From assembly GCA_031283915.1 (NCBI GenBank), contig JAITAY010000060.1, positions 1 to 25,140 of the forward strand: DNA of 25,140 nucleotides, written 5' to 3'. The stretch is from Tannerella sp. Its GTDB lineage: Bacteria > Bacteroidota > Bacteroidia > Bacteroidales > Tannerellaceae. Below, in pieces: positions 8,788 to 15,803 of the stretch. The stretch's first letter is position 1. Each line of letters opens with the position of its first letter. The notes below the pieces were generated by a model. It saw only the letters and a list, made by a program, of their open reading frames with translations, searched no databases and had not been told where the DNA came from. The position numbers and the translations under genes were made by a program.

Positions 8788-8818
8788 CAAAGGTACAATA
8801 TTATTCGAAAGATTCAAA
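8788..8818 (-). promoter_or_regulatory. Bacteroidota-type promoter for the T9SS protein-transglycosylase-uvrA operon
   Basis: On the minus strand TTTG (8818-8815) and TAccTTTG (8795-8788) are separated by exactly 19 nt, which fits the Bacteroidota primary sigma consensus. The expected transcript start is close to 8782, giving a short leader of about 15 nt before ATG 8768. Confidence 0.75.
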
Positions 8819-8872
8819 AAGCGGCAGCGGCACGAATGTCGCGCTATGTTTCAGGCTTTTCCCAATCTGCGT

Positions 8873-9259
8873 TCAATATCTATCCTTCCGGAAACCCCAG
8901 GTTGACAGTTCTTTGCACCAGTGTTGCGGATGATTAGCCCTAATCAGTAAAATCAACGCGTTGAGCGCCTGCCTGACTATAACCTTCCGTTCGTTTTTTT
9001 CCCGGGTGGTACCTTGCAGCGCAACACTGTTGCTTGCGAAAGCCTTACCTTCTTCGAACTGCACAAGGATGTTTTTCCAGTGGCTGTAACATAGCGCCTG
9101 TCACAAAACTCCGACGTCTGAAGGGCTTTGATCATCTGTTGCAAGGCTTGGAGGCGTTGCTCGCTGTCAACAGGAAAACCGTAGTGCCCGTTGCTCCGTT
9201 TGACGATGCCGAAATGGACATAGTGCGCCTGCGCTTCTTTTTTTCGAAAAAGAATCCAT
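8873..9259 (-). pseudogene. Frameshifted remnant of an unrecognised gene of about 128 codons
   Basis: No single long frame exists, but three segments join into one protein if two single-base shifts are corrected. From ATG 9259 the frame begins MDSFSKK and breaks at a run of seven A (minus strand, 9244-9238); with one A fewer it continues as EAQAHYVHFGIVKRSNGHYG and onward to DRRYVT near 9085. Restoring one base at 9084-9082 (GCC to GCCC, for example) continues as HWKNILVQFEEGKAFASNSV to a stop at 8873. The insertion and deletion cancel, so the region is an exact multiple of three. The restored protein has mixed, natural composition and no membrane segment. I do not recognise the family. It may be a pseudogene, a sequencing artefact, or, less likely, programmed slippage at the A run. 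Confidence 0.5.
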
Positions 9260-9348
9260 GAGATATCCTTTCACATACTTAATAAGTCAACGATCGCTAT
9301 CCTTCTCTAAAGATGCTTAATTTCCCGAACAGTCTCCATAAATCTCCT

Positions 9349-9356
9349 TACTTTTG
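9349..9356 (+). promoter_or_regulatory. Putative -7 box TActTTTG for the ftsX operon
   Basis: It matches TAnnTTTG, 64 nt upstream of the ftsX ATG and oriented toward it. No good TTTG is visible 19-21 nt further upstream, so confidence is moderate. Confidence 0.5.
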
Positions 9357-9420
9357 TGGCGAAATTGGGGAAAAAATATCTTTTTCCCGCGAGGTTATTA
9401 TGTATTAAGCAAGAAAAATA

Positions 9421-10296
9421 ATGGCAACGAACAAGAAAATATTTCCTGTTTCTTTCTTCAATTCAAACCTGATTTCCGTCATGAGTGTTTCACTCGTGCT
9501 GTTTTTAATCGGGTTATTTTTTATAGGAGGACTGCTAAGCAACGAATTATCCATCTATATGAAAGAGAATTTTTCTTTTTCTATTATTTTGAAAGATAAT
9601 GTGAAAGATGCAGACATCCGGCAAATGCAGAAAAACCTGAATACGTTGCCGTTCATCAAGTCCGTCCGGTATATTTCCAAGGAAGAAGCGGCCGAAGAGA
9701 TGATCGCCGAACTGGGTGAAGACCCGCAGATGTTTTTGGGATTCAATCCTTTTCAGGCATCGATCGAAATGCGGTTGAAGTCGGAATATATGAATCAGGA
9801 CAGTTTGCGCATCGTCCAGAAAAGACTCACTTCGTATGCCGGCGTTTCGGAACTGATTTATCCGGAAGACATGATGAAGATTGTCAATCACAACATCTGG
9901 CGGATTGGCGTAGTTTTGTCCGTTTTGATTGTAGTACTGATGATGATTTCATTCGCGCTGATCAGCAACACGATTCGATTGCTGATTTATTCCAAGCGTT
10001 TTCTGATTTACACCATGCGGCTGGTCGGCGCCACGAATGCTTTCATTCGCTGGCCTTTCATTAAATATAATATCATCAGCGGTTTCTTTGCCGGTATCCT
10101 GGCCATATTGATGCTGGCTGGCGCGTTACATGCTCAGCAGCATCTGGCTGGACTGGAGCTGATCGTCCCCTGGGAAAAGATATGGAAAGTCTATGCGGCA
10201 GTCATGTTGCTGGGCATCCTGCTCTCCGCGACGTCGGCTTATTTGGCGGTGAACCGCTATTTGCGTATGGAAAGAGGGAAAATGTTTTATGTCTGA
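9421..10296 (+). CDS. ftsX: Cell division protein FtsX
   Basis: 291 residues. FtsX is the permease-like partner of the ATPase FtsE; it couples divisome state to peptidoglycan hydrolase activation across the inner membrane. The topology fits the family: a first membrane helix at about 18-40, a periplasmic domain of about 120 residues (including the conserved FIKSVRYISKEEAAEEM and NPFQASIEMRL), then three helices at about 163-185, 212-232 and 255-275. The cytoplasmic motif IRLLIYSKRFLIYTMRLVGATNAFIRWPF is typical of FtsX. ftsE is not adjacent, which is common in Bacteroidota. It heads a plus-strand run ending in folK, and a -7 box lies upstream. Start ATG 9421 is supported by the family N-terminus and upstream promoter. 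Confidence 0.95.
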   Translation: MATNKKIFPVSFFNSNLISVMSVSLVLFLIGLFFIGGLLSNELSIYMKENFSFSIILKDNVKDADIRQMQKNLNTLPFIKSVRYISKEEAAEEMIAELGEDPQMFLGFNPFQASIEMRLKSEYMNQDSLRIVQKRLTSYAGVSELIYPEDMMKIVNHNIWRIGVVLSVLIVVLMMISFALISNTIRLLIYSKRFLIYTMRLVGATNAFIRWPFIKYNIISGFFAGILAILMLAGALHAQQHLAGLELIVPWEKIWKVYAAVMLLGILLSATSAYLAVNRYLRMERGKMFYV

Positions 10297-10322
10297 ATGT
10301 TGCATATAATAGATATTATCTG

Positions 10323-11030
10323 ATGATCAAATCGACAATAGAAGAAATCCGGAAAAATTTCGACAATGAGGTTGAACGGTTTGCCGATTTGAATACGGGA
10401 CAAATTTCTACAATCGACGCCAAATATTCTTTGGAACTGATTACGGAAGCTGCCAAAAAACTTGTTCCTCATGCCGAAAATCTGCTGGATACAGGCTGTG
10501 GAGCCGGAAATTATACTTTGACAATGTTGCAGAAAATACCCGACCTGAACTGTACGCTGGTAGATTTGAGCAAGCCGATGCTGGACAGGGCATTTGAACG
10601 GATCTCCATGCAAACGCACGGTAAAATCGAAATCATACAGGGAGATATACGCAATGTGCCGCTGAGGGAAAATTGTTTTGATATTATTTTGGCTGGCGCG
10701 GTTTTACACCATCTGCGGGACGACAGGGATTGGGAACTTGTGTTCGGGAAACTCTACGGCTTGCTGAAACCCGACGGCTGTCTGATGATTTCGGATTTGC
10801 TGAAACAGGATAATGACTTACTGACCGAATATTTTTGGCAACGGTATGCTGACTATCTTGATAAAACGGGAGGACCGGATTACCGTCAAAAGGTATTAAA
10901 CTATGTTGCAAAGGAAGATACGCCGCAATCAATGACTTATCAGCTGGAACTGATGAAAAAGGTCGGCTTCAGAAATGTGGAAATTCTGCATAAAAATGTG
11001 TGTTTCGGCGCTTTCGGCGGAATGAAATAA
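10323..11030 (+). CDS. Class I SAM-dependent methyltransferase
   Basis: 235 residues from ATG 10323; the longer open frame from 10182 lies within ftsX and is rejected. Motif I is NLLDTGCGAGNYTL (about residues 53-66), motif II-like acidic end of strand 2 is CTLVDLSKPML, and the later FDIILAGAVLHHL and LLKPDGCLMISD are the motif IV-VI region of the Methyltransf_11/25 group. No membrane segment; cytoplasmic. The substrate cannot be told from sequence. It lies 26 nt after ftsX; that gap holds a small A/T palindrome (10306-10319, arms ATAATA and TATTAT). It sits between ftsX and the DUF3098 gene, which are normally direct neighbours in this order, and looks somewhat more A/T-rich than the genes from uppP on, so it may be a lineage-specific insertion. 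Confidence 0.85.
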   Translation: MIKSTIEEIRKNFDNEVERFADLNTGQISTIDAKYSLELITEAAKKLVPHAENLLDTGCGAGNYTLTMLQKIPDLNCTLVDLSKPMLDRAFERISMQTHGKIEIIQGDIRNVPLRENCFDIILAGAVLHHLRDDRDWELVFGKLYGLLKPDGCLMISDLLKQDNDLLTEYFWQRYADYLDKTGGPDYRQKVLNYVAKEDTPQSMTYQLELMKKVGFRNVEILHKNVCFGAFGGMK

Positions 11031-11087
11031 TTATCCCGGATTATGACAGTGTTTTTTTGATGATTGTGAAATAAATATATAAAAACT

Positions 11088-11429
11088 ATGAATCGAAATT
11101 TTGCTTTTGGTAAAGAGAATTTTATCTGGATCGGATGTGCCGTTGTGCTGATTGTGATCGGTTTTATTTTGATGAGTGGCGGTGGTTCGCCGGACGGAGT
11201 TTCTTTCAATCCGTCGATCTTCAGCAAACAGCGGATTGCGGTGGCTCCGGCAATGACGATGATCGGATTTTTGTTGATGGTGGCAGGTATCCTGAAGAAT
11301 GGAAAAGACCTTCCGAAGGATGAAAAATCCCTGGAAGACAGTGATTATTCAGATACTTTCAAGAAAATTGCTCCGGCTTCGAAAAAAATTACTTCAACTT
11401 CGAAGAAAAATGCTTCGACTTCGAGGTAA
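11088..11429 (+). CDS. DUF3098 small membrane protein with repeat-derived tail
   Basis: 113 residues. The opening NFAFGKENFIWIGCAVVLIVIG and the SGGGSPDGVSFNPSIFSKQRIAVAP loop are characteristic of DUF3098. Two membrane helices are visible at about 10-28 and 48-66, with the conserved Gly/Ser/Asn-rich segment between them. In Bacteroidota this family usually sits between ftsX and uppP, as here, suggesting an envelope role that remains unknown. The C-terminal roughly 20 residues are a Ser/Lys/Thr-rich repeat (PASKKITSTSKKNASTSR) encoded by 21-bp units that continue past the stop codon, so the end of this gene appears to have been overwritten or extended by a repeat array. Stop at 11427-11429 lies inside a long hairpin. 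Confidence 0.88.
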   Translation: MNRNFAFGKENFIWIGCAVVLIVIGFILMSGGGSPDGVSFNPSIFSKQRIAVAPAMTMIGFLLMVAGILKNGKDLPKDEKSLEDSDYSDTFKKIAPASKKITSTSKKNASTSR

Positions 11430-11465
11430 TTTACTTCGAAGTCGGAGAATCTCGAATCCGAGCAG
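11378..11465. repeat. 21-bp repeat array A, spanning the 3' end of the DUF3098 gene
   Basis: About four units at 21-bp spacing (beginning near ACTTCAACTTCGAAG, GCTTCGACTTCGAGG and ACTTCGAAGTCGGAG). The first two are in inverted orientation relative to the last, whose core is TCGAAGTCGG at 11436-11445. The same core occurs in arrays B and C. Confidence 0.65.
11413..11447. other. 16-bp stem-loop overlapping the DUF3098 stop codon
   Basis: Positions 11413-11428 pair with 11432-11447 with a 3-nt loop and two wobble pairs. There is no T-tract, so it is not a standard terminator; it could slow or process the transcript between the DUF3098 gene and uppP. Confidence 0.6.
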
Positions 11466-11483
11466 TTACGAAAGATAAGGGAA

Positions 11484-12290
11484 ATGCAGCCAGATGAATT
11501 GACCGAAGCGCTTATTTTAGGTGTTATTCAGGGATTGACGGAGTTTCTACCGGTTAGCAGCAGCGGCCATCTGGCGATTGCGGGGACGCTGTTCGGGCTG
11601 AACGGCGAGGAAAATCTGACGTTTGCGGTGGCCGTTCATGCTGCTACGGTGTTGAGTACGGTCTGCGTGTTGTGGAAAGAGGTGTCCGGCCTGGCCAGAG
11701 GATTTTTTGCTTTCCGGTGGAACGGAGAGACACAAATGCTCTGTAAAATAGGAATCTCGATGATTCCTGCCGGAATTGTCGGCCTGCTGTTCAGGGAGCA
11801 GGTGGAAACCCTGTTCGGGAGCGGATTGATGCTGACGGGTATCCTGCTGTTGGTTACGGCCGGTTTGCTGGCCTTTTCCGGTTTTGCCGGAGCGACGCGG
11901 AAAGATACGATTTCCTTCCGCGATGCCTTTTGGATTGGGATAGCTCAGGCAGCGGCCGTTTTGCCGGGTCTTTCACGTTCGGGATCGACCATTGCTACCG
12001 GCCTGTTGCTGGGGAACAGGAAGGAGCAGGTGGCCAGATTTTCTTTCCTGATGGTCATTCTTCCGGTATTGGGAGAAGCCGTGCTGGACTTGTTGAAGGG
12101 TGATTTTTCCGGAAAAGCTTCCGGCTTCGGCCCGGTGGCGCTGGGAATCGGTTTCCTGGCTGCCTTTGTGACGGGGACGCTGGCCTGCCGGTGGATGATT
12201 CAGTTGGTCAAAAAAGGCAAACTGATTTATTTCGCATGTTATTGTGTGATTGCCGGTTTGTTTGCCATCATTTATTCATTGGTAAACTGA
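11484..12290 (+). CDS. uppP: Undecaprenyl-diphosphatase UppP (BacA)
   Basis: 268 residues. It is an integral inner-membrane phosphatase that converts undecaprenyl diphosphate to the monophosphate, recycling the lipid carrier for peptidoglycan and surface glycans; it can also give bacitracin resistance. Both family signatures are present: QGLTEFLPVSSSGHLA (residues about 16-31, with the catalytic Glu and the SSSGH motif) and PGLSRSGSTIATGLLLG (about 158-174, with the conserved Arg). Around seven or eight hydrophobic helices span the length, and length is normal for the family. Its ATG follows the array A repeat by about 20 nt, and truB begins 3 nt after its stop, so these genes are cotranscribed. 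Confidence 0.96.
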   Translation: MQPDELTEALILGVIQGLTEFLPVSSSGHLAIAGTLFGLNGEENLTFAVAVHAATVLSTVCVLWKEVSGLARGFFAFRWNGETQMLCKIGISMIPAGIVGLLFREQVETLFGSGLMLTGILLLVTAGLLAFSGFAGATRKDTISFRDAFWIGIAQAAAVLPGLSRSGSTIATGLLLGNRKEQVARFSFLMVILPVLGEAVLDLLKGDFSGKASGFGPVALGIGFLAAFVTGTLACRWMIQLVKKGKLIYFACYCVIAGLFAIIYSLVN

Positions 12291-12293
12291 GTG

Positions 12294-13025
12294 ATGGAGC
12301 GCAGGGAGATGGATTTTATAGCGGGAGAAACAATTTACTTTAACAAGCCGCTCGACTGGACGTCGTTCGATTTGGTAAACAAGTTTCGCCACAAGCTTTC
12401 GCACAAGCTGAACGTGCGGAAAATCAAGGTAGGACACGCCGGGACGCTGGATCCGAAAGCGACGGGCGTTATGATTGTATGCACAGGGAAAGCGACCAAG
12501 CGGATTGAGGAATTTCAATACCAGGCTAAAGAATACGTCGCTACGCTCAAGCTGGGCGAGACGACGCCTTCGTTCGACCTGGAAAAGGAAGTAGACCGGA
12601 CGTATCCGGTCGATCATATCACTTGCGAGATGGTGCTGGAGGCGCTGGCGAAGTTTACGGGTGAAATCCGGCAGGTGCCGCCGGTCTTTTCGGCCTGCAA
12701 GATTAACGGGAAACGGGCGTATGAACTGGCGCGAAAGGGCAGGGAGGCGCCGCTCAAGGCCAAAACGCTGGTCATCGACGAGATTGAACTGCTGACCTGC
12801 GCCTTGCCGGTGATCCAAATCCGGGTCGTTTGCAGCAAGGGCACATACATCCGTGCACTGGCGCGCGACATTGGTATTGCGCTGCATTCCGGCGCGCATC
12901 TGACGGCATTGCAGCGTACGCGGATCGGAAACGTGACGCTGGACATGTGCCTGTCGACCGACCGGATAGATGATTTCTTGGAGGATATAATAACAAAAAC
13001 AACAATAGAAGATGAAACTGTCTAA
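12294..13025 (+). CDS. truB: tRNA pseudouridine(55) synthase TruB
   Basis: 243 residues from ATG 12294 (a GTG directly upstream at 12291 would add one residue; MDFIAGETIYF six codons later is another option). TruB forms pseudouridine 55 in the T-loop of tRNAs. The catalytic motif is KVGHAGTLDPKATGVM with catalytic D53; other family motifs are FDLEKEVD, RQVPPVFSACKINGKRAYELAR and CSKGTYIRALARDIG. There is no PUA domain at the C-terminus, as is common for the shorter Bacteroidota form. It lies 3 nt after uppP and its end overlaps the queA start by 14 nt, indicating translational coupling with another tRNA-modification gene. Confidence 0.96.
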   Translation: MERREMDFIAGETIYFNKPLDWTSFDLVNKFRHKLSHKLNVRKIKVGHAGTLDPKATGVMIVCTGKATKRIEEFQYQAKEYVATLKLGETTPSFDLEKEVDRTYPVDHITCEMVLEALAKFTGEIRQVPPVFSACKINGKRAYELARKGREAPLKAKTLVIDEIELLTCALPVIQIRVVCSKGTYIRALARDIGIALHSGAHLTALQRTRIGNVTLDMCLSTDRIDDFLEDIITKTTIEDETV

Positions 13026-14061
13026 ATTCAAATTTAATTTGCCGGCGAATTTGATTGCAATGTATCCGGCGCCTCACCGGGATGAATCACGCCTGATGGT
13101 GATACACCGGAAAACCGGTAAGATCGAGCACAAGATATTCAAGGATCTGATAACCTATTTTGGCGCCGGAGATTTGTTTGTCATGAACAATACCAAGGTA
13201 TTTCCCGCCCGTTTGTACGGGAACAAGGAAAAGACGGGCGCGAAGATCGAGGTGTTCCTGTTGCGCGAGTTGAATCCCAATCTCCACCTGTGGGACGTGC
13301 TGGTAGACCCGGCGCGGAAAATCCGGATTGGCAACAAACTGTATTTCGGAGACGATGACTCCATGGTTGCCGAAGTGATTGACAACACGACTTCGCGCGG
13401 ACGGACCTTGCGTTTCCTGTATGACGGCTCGCATGAGGAGTTTAAGAAAGCGCTTTATGCCATGGGCGAAACGCCGTTGCCCAAGTACATCGACCGTCCG
13501 GTGCAGCCCGAGGATGCCGAACGCTACCAGACCATTTATGCGACGGAAGAAGGCGCCGTAGTGGCTCCGGCAGCCGGTCTGCACTTCAGTCGGGAGTTGA
13601 TGAGACGGCTGGAAATCAAGGACAGCAAGTTCGTTTTCCTGACCGTTCATTCCGGCATGGGAAACTACCGCGAAATTGACGTGGAAGACTTGTCGAAACA
13701 CAAGATTGATTCCGAACAGGTTATTATCGGCCGGGAAGTGGCGGACGCCGTCAATACGGCCATCGACAAGGGGCGCCGCATCTGTGCCGTCGGTTCGTCC
13801 GTCATGCGGGCGCTTGAGTCGTCGGTAAGCACCGACAGGCACCTCAAAGCATTCGACGCCTGGACAAACAAATTTATTTTTCATCCTTACGAGTTCAGCA
13901 TAGCCAATGCGATGATTACCAACTTCCACCTGCCGCTTTCGACCCTGTTGATGATGACGGCTTCGTTTGGCGGCTATGAACTGACGATGTCTGCGTACCA
14001 GGTGGCCATCAAGGAGAAATACAAGTTTTGCGCCTACGGCGACGCGATGCTGATCCTGTAA
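13012..14061 (+). CDS. queA: S-adenosylmethionine:tRNA ribosyltransferase-isomerase QueA
   Basis: 349 residues, the usual family length. QueA transfers and isomerises the ribosyl part of SAM onto preQ1 at tRNA position 34, making epoxyqueuosine. Recognisable conserved regions are the opening FKFNLPANLIAMYPAPHRDESRLMV, then FVMNNTKVFPARLYG, YIDRPVQPEDAERYQTIYA, VVAPAAGLHFSREL, GMGNYREIDVEDL, GSSVMRALESS and TNFHLPLSTLLMMTASFGG. It is cytoplasmic. Its ATG lies inside the last codons of truB. No preQ1 riboswitch is visible, as expected for an internal operon gene. Confidence 0.97.
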   Translation: MKLSKFKFNLPANLIAMYPAPHRDESRLMVIHRKTGKIEHKIFKDLITYFGAGDLFVMNNTKVFPARLYGNKEKTGAKIEVFLLRELNPNLHLWDVLVDPARKIRIGNKLYFGDDDSMVAEVIDNTTSRGRTLRFLYDGSHEEFKKALYAMGETPLPKYIDRPVQPEDAERYQTIYATEEGAVVAPAAGLHFSRELMRRLEIKDSKFVFLTVHSGMGNYREIDVEDLSKHKIDSEQVIIGREVADAVNTAIDKGRRICAVGSSVMRALESSVSTDRHLKAFDAWTNKFIFHPYEFSIANAMITNFHLPLSTLLMMTASFGGYELTMSAYQVAIKEKYKFCAYGDAMLIL

Positions 14062-14083
14062 TCATACAACGACAGACCTCCGG

Positions 14084-14578
14084 ATGGCAATCACGTATCT
14101 GAGTTTGGGCGCCAATCTCGGCAACAGACGGCAGCAACTGATGGCAGCGGCGAGGCTGCTGGGCGAAAGGGCGGGACATCTTCTTGCCCTTTCCCGTTTT
14201 TACGAGACCGCGCCGTGGGGCTATGATTCGTCTCATCCCTTCCTGAACGCCGCCGCTCAACTGGAAACAGCACTTCCGCCGCAGGAATTGCTCTCCTCCA
14301 TCCTGCAAATCGAACGCGACCTGGGACGTACCGCCAAAACCTGCGGATCAGCCTATCAGGATCGCCTGATCGACATAGATATCCTCCTCTATGATCAATT
14401 CATCCTGGAACAATCCGGCCTGATCCTGCCTCATCCCCAAATGCATCGGCGGACATTTGTCCTGCAGCCTTTAGCCGAGATTGCCCCCTCGCTGCAACAT
14501 CCGGTGCTCAAACAAACCATCGCTGCATTATATGAGTTGACAGATCGCAGTTGTACTTCACACGGTACCATGTTGTGA
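14084..14578 (+). CDS. folK: HPPK, 2-amino-4-hydroxy-6-hydroxymethyldihydropteridine diphosphokinase (FolK)
   Basis: 164 residues. FolK transfers pyrophosphate from ATP to hydroxymethyl-dihydropterin in folate synthesis. Family features: the MAITYLSLGANLGNR start (pterin-binding strand), FYETAPWGYDSSHPFLNAA, and the signature region GRTAKTCGSAYQDRLIDIDILLYD with the magnesium-binding DxD, followed by LPHPQMHRRTFVLQPLAEIAP. The last roughly 20 residues are not conserved-looking. The gene follows queA by 22 nt and ends the ftsX-folK run. Directly downstream there is no standard terminator, but repeat array B begins about 120 nt later with a strong 15-bp hairpin. Confidence 0.95.
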   Translation: MAITYLSLGANLGNRRQQLMAAARLLGERAGHLLALSRFYETAPWGYDSSHPFLNAAAQLETALPPQELLSSILQIERDLGRTAKTCGSAYQDRLIDIDILLYDQFILEQSGLILPHPQMHRRTFVLQPLAEIAPSLQHPVLKQTIAALYELTDRSCTSHGTML

Positions 14579-14699
14579 GATGTGCTTCTGCTTCCGCAGG
14601 CCGCAGATCCTGTCTCTGTCCCGTGCAAAGTATAACGGGAGTTCGATGCAGGTGATTGTCTGAATAATAACCGTACATTTCATCCGGATTGCAGACGAT
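14579..14699. other. Spacer between folK and repeat array B
   Basis: About 120 bp with no clear signal. A TAcaTTTC at 14674-14681 is one base off a -7 box pointing toward the array. The minus strand stays open through here, but that frame also runs into folK antisense and is not supported. Confidence 0.35.
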
Positions 14700-14996
14700 T
14701 TTGAGCGAAATGTTGAAGTCAACAAGCCTCATGTTGACTTCAACATGCGAAATGCTGAAGTCAACATGCATCGTGTTGAAGTCAGCAAACGTCATGCTGA
14801 AGTCAGCAAACGTTGTGTTGAAGTCAGCAAACGTCATGCTGAAGTCAGCAAACGCCGTGTTGAAGTCAGCAAACGCCGTGTTGAAGTCAGCAAATGTTAT
14901 GCTGAAGTCAACAAACATCGTGTTGAAGTCAGCAAATGATATGCTGAAGTCAGCAAACGCCGTGCGAACGTCGGCAGACGCCGTGTAGACGTCCAC
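14700..14996. repeat. 21-bp tandem repeat array B (13 units, 42-bp super-period)
   Basis: From 14712 there are 13 consecutive 21-bp units without any indel, then a decaying unit. The common unit is close to GTTGAAGTCAGCAAACGTCA. Units often alternate between GTT and GCT starts, giving a 42-bp dimer pattern. Unit 2 carries the core in reverse (GTTGACTTCAAC), which makes a hairpin with unit 1. Because the period is a multiple of three, frames on both strands stay open; one plus-strand frame gives a (M/V)LKSAN(V/A) heptapeptide repeat ending at 14988. I annotate it as repeat, not as a gene. Confidence 0.9.
14710..14746. other. Perfect 15-bp stem-loop at the head of array B
   Basis: Positions 14710-14724 pair with 14732-14746 with a 7-nt loop. 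It lies about 130 nt after folK and could stabilise or end the ftsX-folK transcript, although it lacks a T-tract. Confidence 0.65.
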
Positions 14997-15014
14997 CCCC
15001 CAAGCTCAGGCAAT

Positions 15015-15047
15015 AAAAAAGGGCTGTCCGGAAGCGGACAGCCCTTT
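15015..15047 (-). terminator. Intrinsic terminator of the rprXY operon
   Basis: A perfect 10-bp stem (15021-15030 with 15035-15044, loop GAAG), extended by three A-T pairs, is followed on the minus strand by six T. It lies 26 nt after the response-regulator stop. On the plus strand it is followed only by TTT, so it works mainly for minus-strand transcripts and may partly block read-through from array B. Confidence 0.92.
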
Positions 15048-15072
15048 ACCTCTTCTGTTAATTAATTCATTC

Positions 15073-15801
15073 TTACAATTCAATTCCGTCTTCGCGTGCC
15101 TGTTCCTCACCGGAAAGGGTGATTAACTTGTAGCCTTTTCCGTGGATATTGATGATCTCAATGTCCGGATCTGCCTTCAAGAGCTTGCGCAATTTCGTGA
15201 TATACACATCCATGCTTCGCGCATTGAAGTAATTGTCATCCACCCAGATCGTCTTCAGCGCATAGTTGCGTTCCAGAATCTCGTTAGCATGGGCGCAAAG
15301 CAAACTCAGCAACTCACATTCTTTCGTTGTCAGCTTGGTCACTTCCGAGCCGATGGTCAACGTCTGTTTCTGGGTATCAAAAGTGAAATTCCCCAGTTTG
15401 TAGAACGGTACATCTTTGAGCTTTTTGCCTTTTACACGCCGCAGAATGGCTTCGATACGCAGCAACAGTTCTTCCATGCTGAACGGTTTGGTCAAATAGT
15501 CGTCCGCACCCAGCTTGAATCCTTCCAAAATATCTTCCTTCATCGTTTTGGCCGTGAGGAAAATAATGGGAATATCCGAATTGATGGAGCGAATTTCCTG
15601 TGCCAGCGTAAAGCCGTCTTTCTTCGGCATCATCACATCCAGTACGCACAAGTCATACGAACTTGACGTAAACCCTTTATAACCGGCTTCTCCATCGGAG
15701 AATAAATCGGTTATAAACCCTTTTGCCTGCAAGTATTCTCTCAAAAGCATACCCAGGTTCTCATCATCTTCACAAAAGAAGATCTTCAATTTTTCTTCCA
15801 T
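15073..15801 (-). CDS. rprY: OmpR-family response regulator, RprY-like
   Basis: 242 residues. The receiver domain (about 5-120) has the acidic pair E11-D12-D13, phospho-acceptor D55 in CVLDVMMPKKDG, T83 and K105 in LTKPF. A winged-helix DNA-binding domain follows at about 135-232, with the LTTKECELLSLLCAHANEILER and RSMDVYITKLRKLLKADP segments of the OmpR/PhoB type. Its ATG is 2 nt beyond the stop of the sensor kinase, so both are made together. The sequence and arrangement match the RprX/RprY system known in Bacteroides and Porphyromonas. The target genes cannot be read from this window; purL upstream is probably not one, as it has its own ordinary promoter. Confidence 0.9.
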   Translation of the reverse strand: MEEKLKIFFCEDDENLGMLLREYLQAKGFITDLFSDGEAGYKGFTSSSYDLCVLDVMMPKKDGFTLAQEIRSINSDIPIIFLTAKTMKEDILEGFKLGADDYLTKPFSMEELLLRIEAILRRVKGKKLKDVPFYKLGNFTFDTQKQTLTIGSEVTKLTTKECELLSLLCAHANEILERNYALKTIWVDDNYFNARSMDVYITKLRKLLKADPDIEIINIHGKGYKLITLSGEEQAREDGIEL

Positions 15802-15803
15802 AG

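Noticed and set aside
9034..9261. 75-codon plus-strand frame
   Set aside because: The opposite strand reconstructs a better protein once two single-base shifts are corrected; this frame is its shadow.
11413..11447. The stem at the DUF3098 stop as an intrinsic terminator
   Set aside because: There is no T-tract after it, and uppP follows closely without a promoter, so transcription must continue.
14674..14681. TAcaTTTC before array B as a promoter
   Set aside because: One base off the consensus with no -33 element and no gene to drive.
14689..14988. 99-codon plus-strand heptad-repeat frame in array B
   Set aside because: It begins with TTG without a ribosome site and exists because the unit is a multiple of three; kept as a finding, not called as a gene.
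14508..14996. 162-codon minus-strand frame through array B
   Set aside because: It starts in the repeat, continues antisense into folK, and has no promoter or start signal; the 21-bp period keeps any frame open.
14700..14996. Array B as a CRISPR array
   Set aside because: The units are directly adjacent 21-mers without unique spacers and there are no cas genes.
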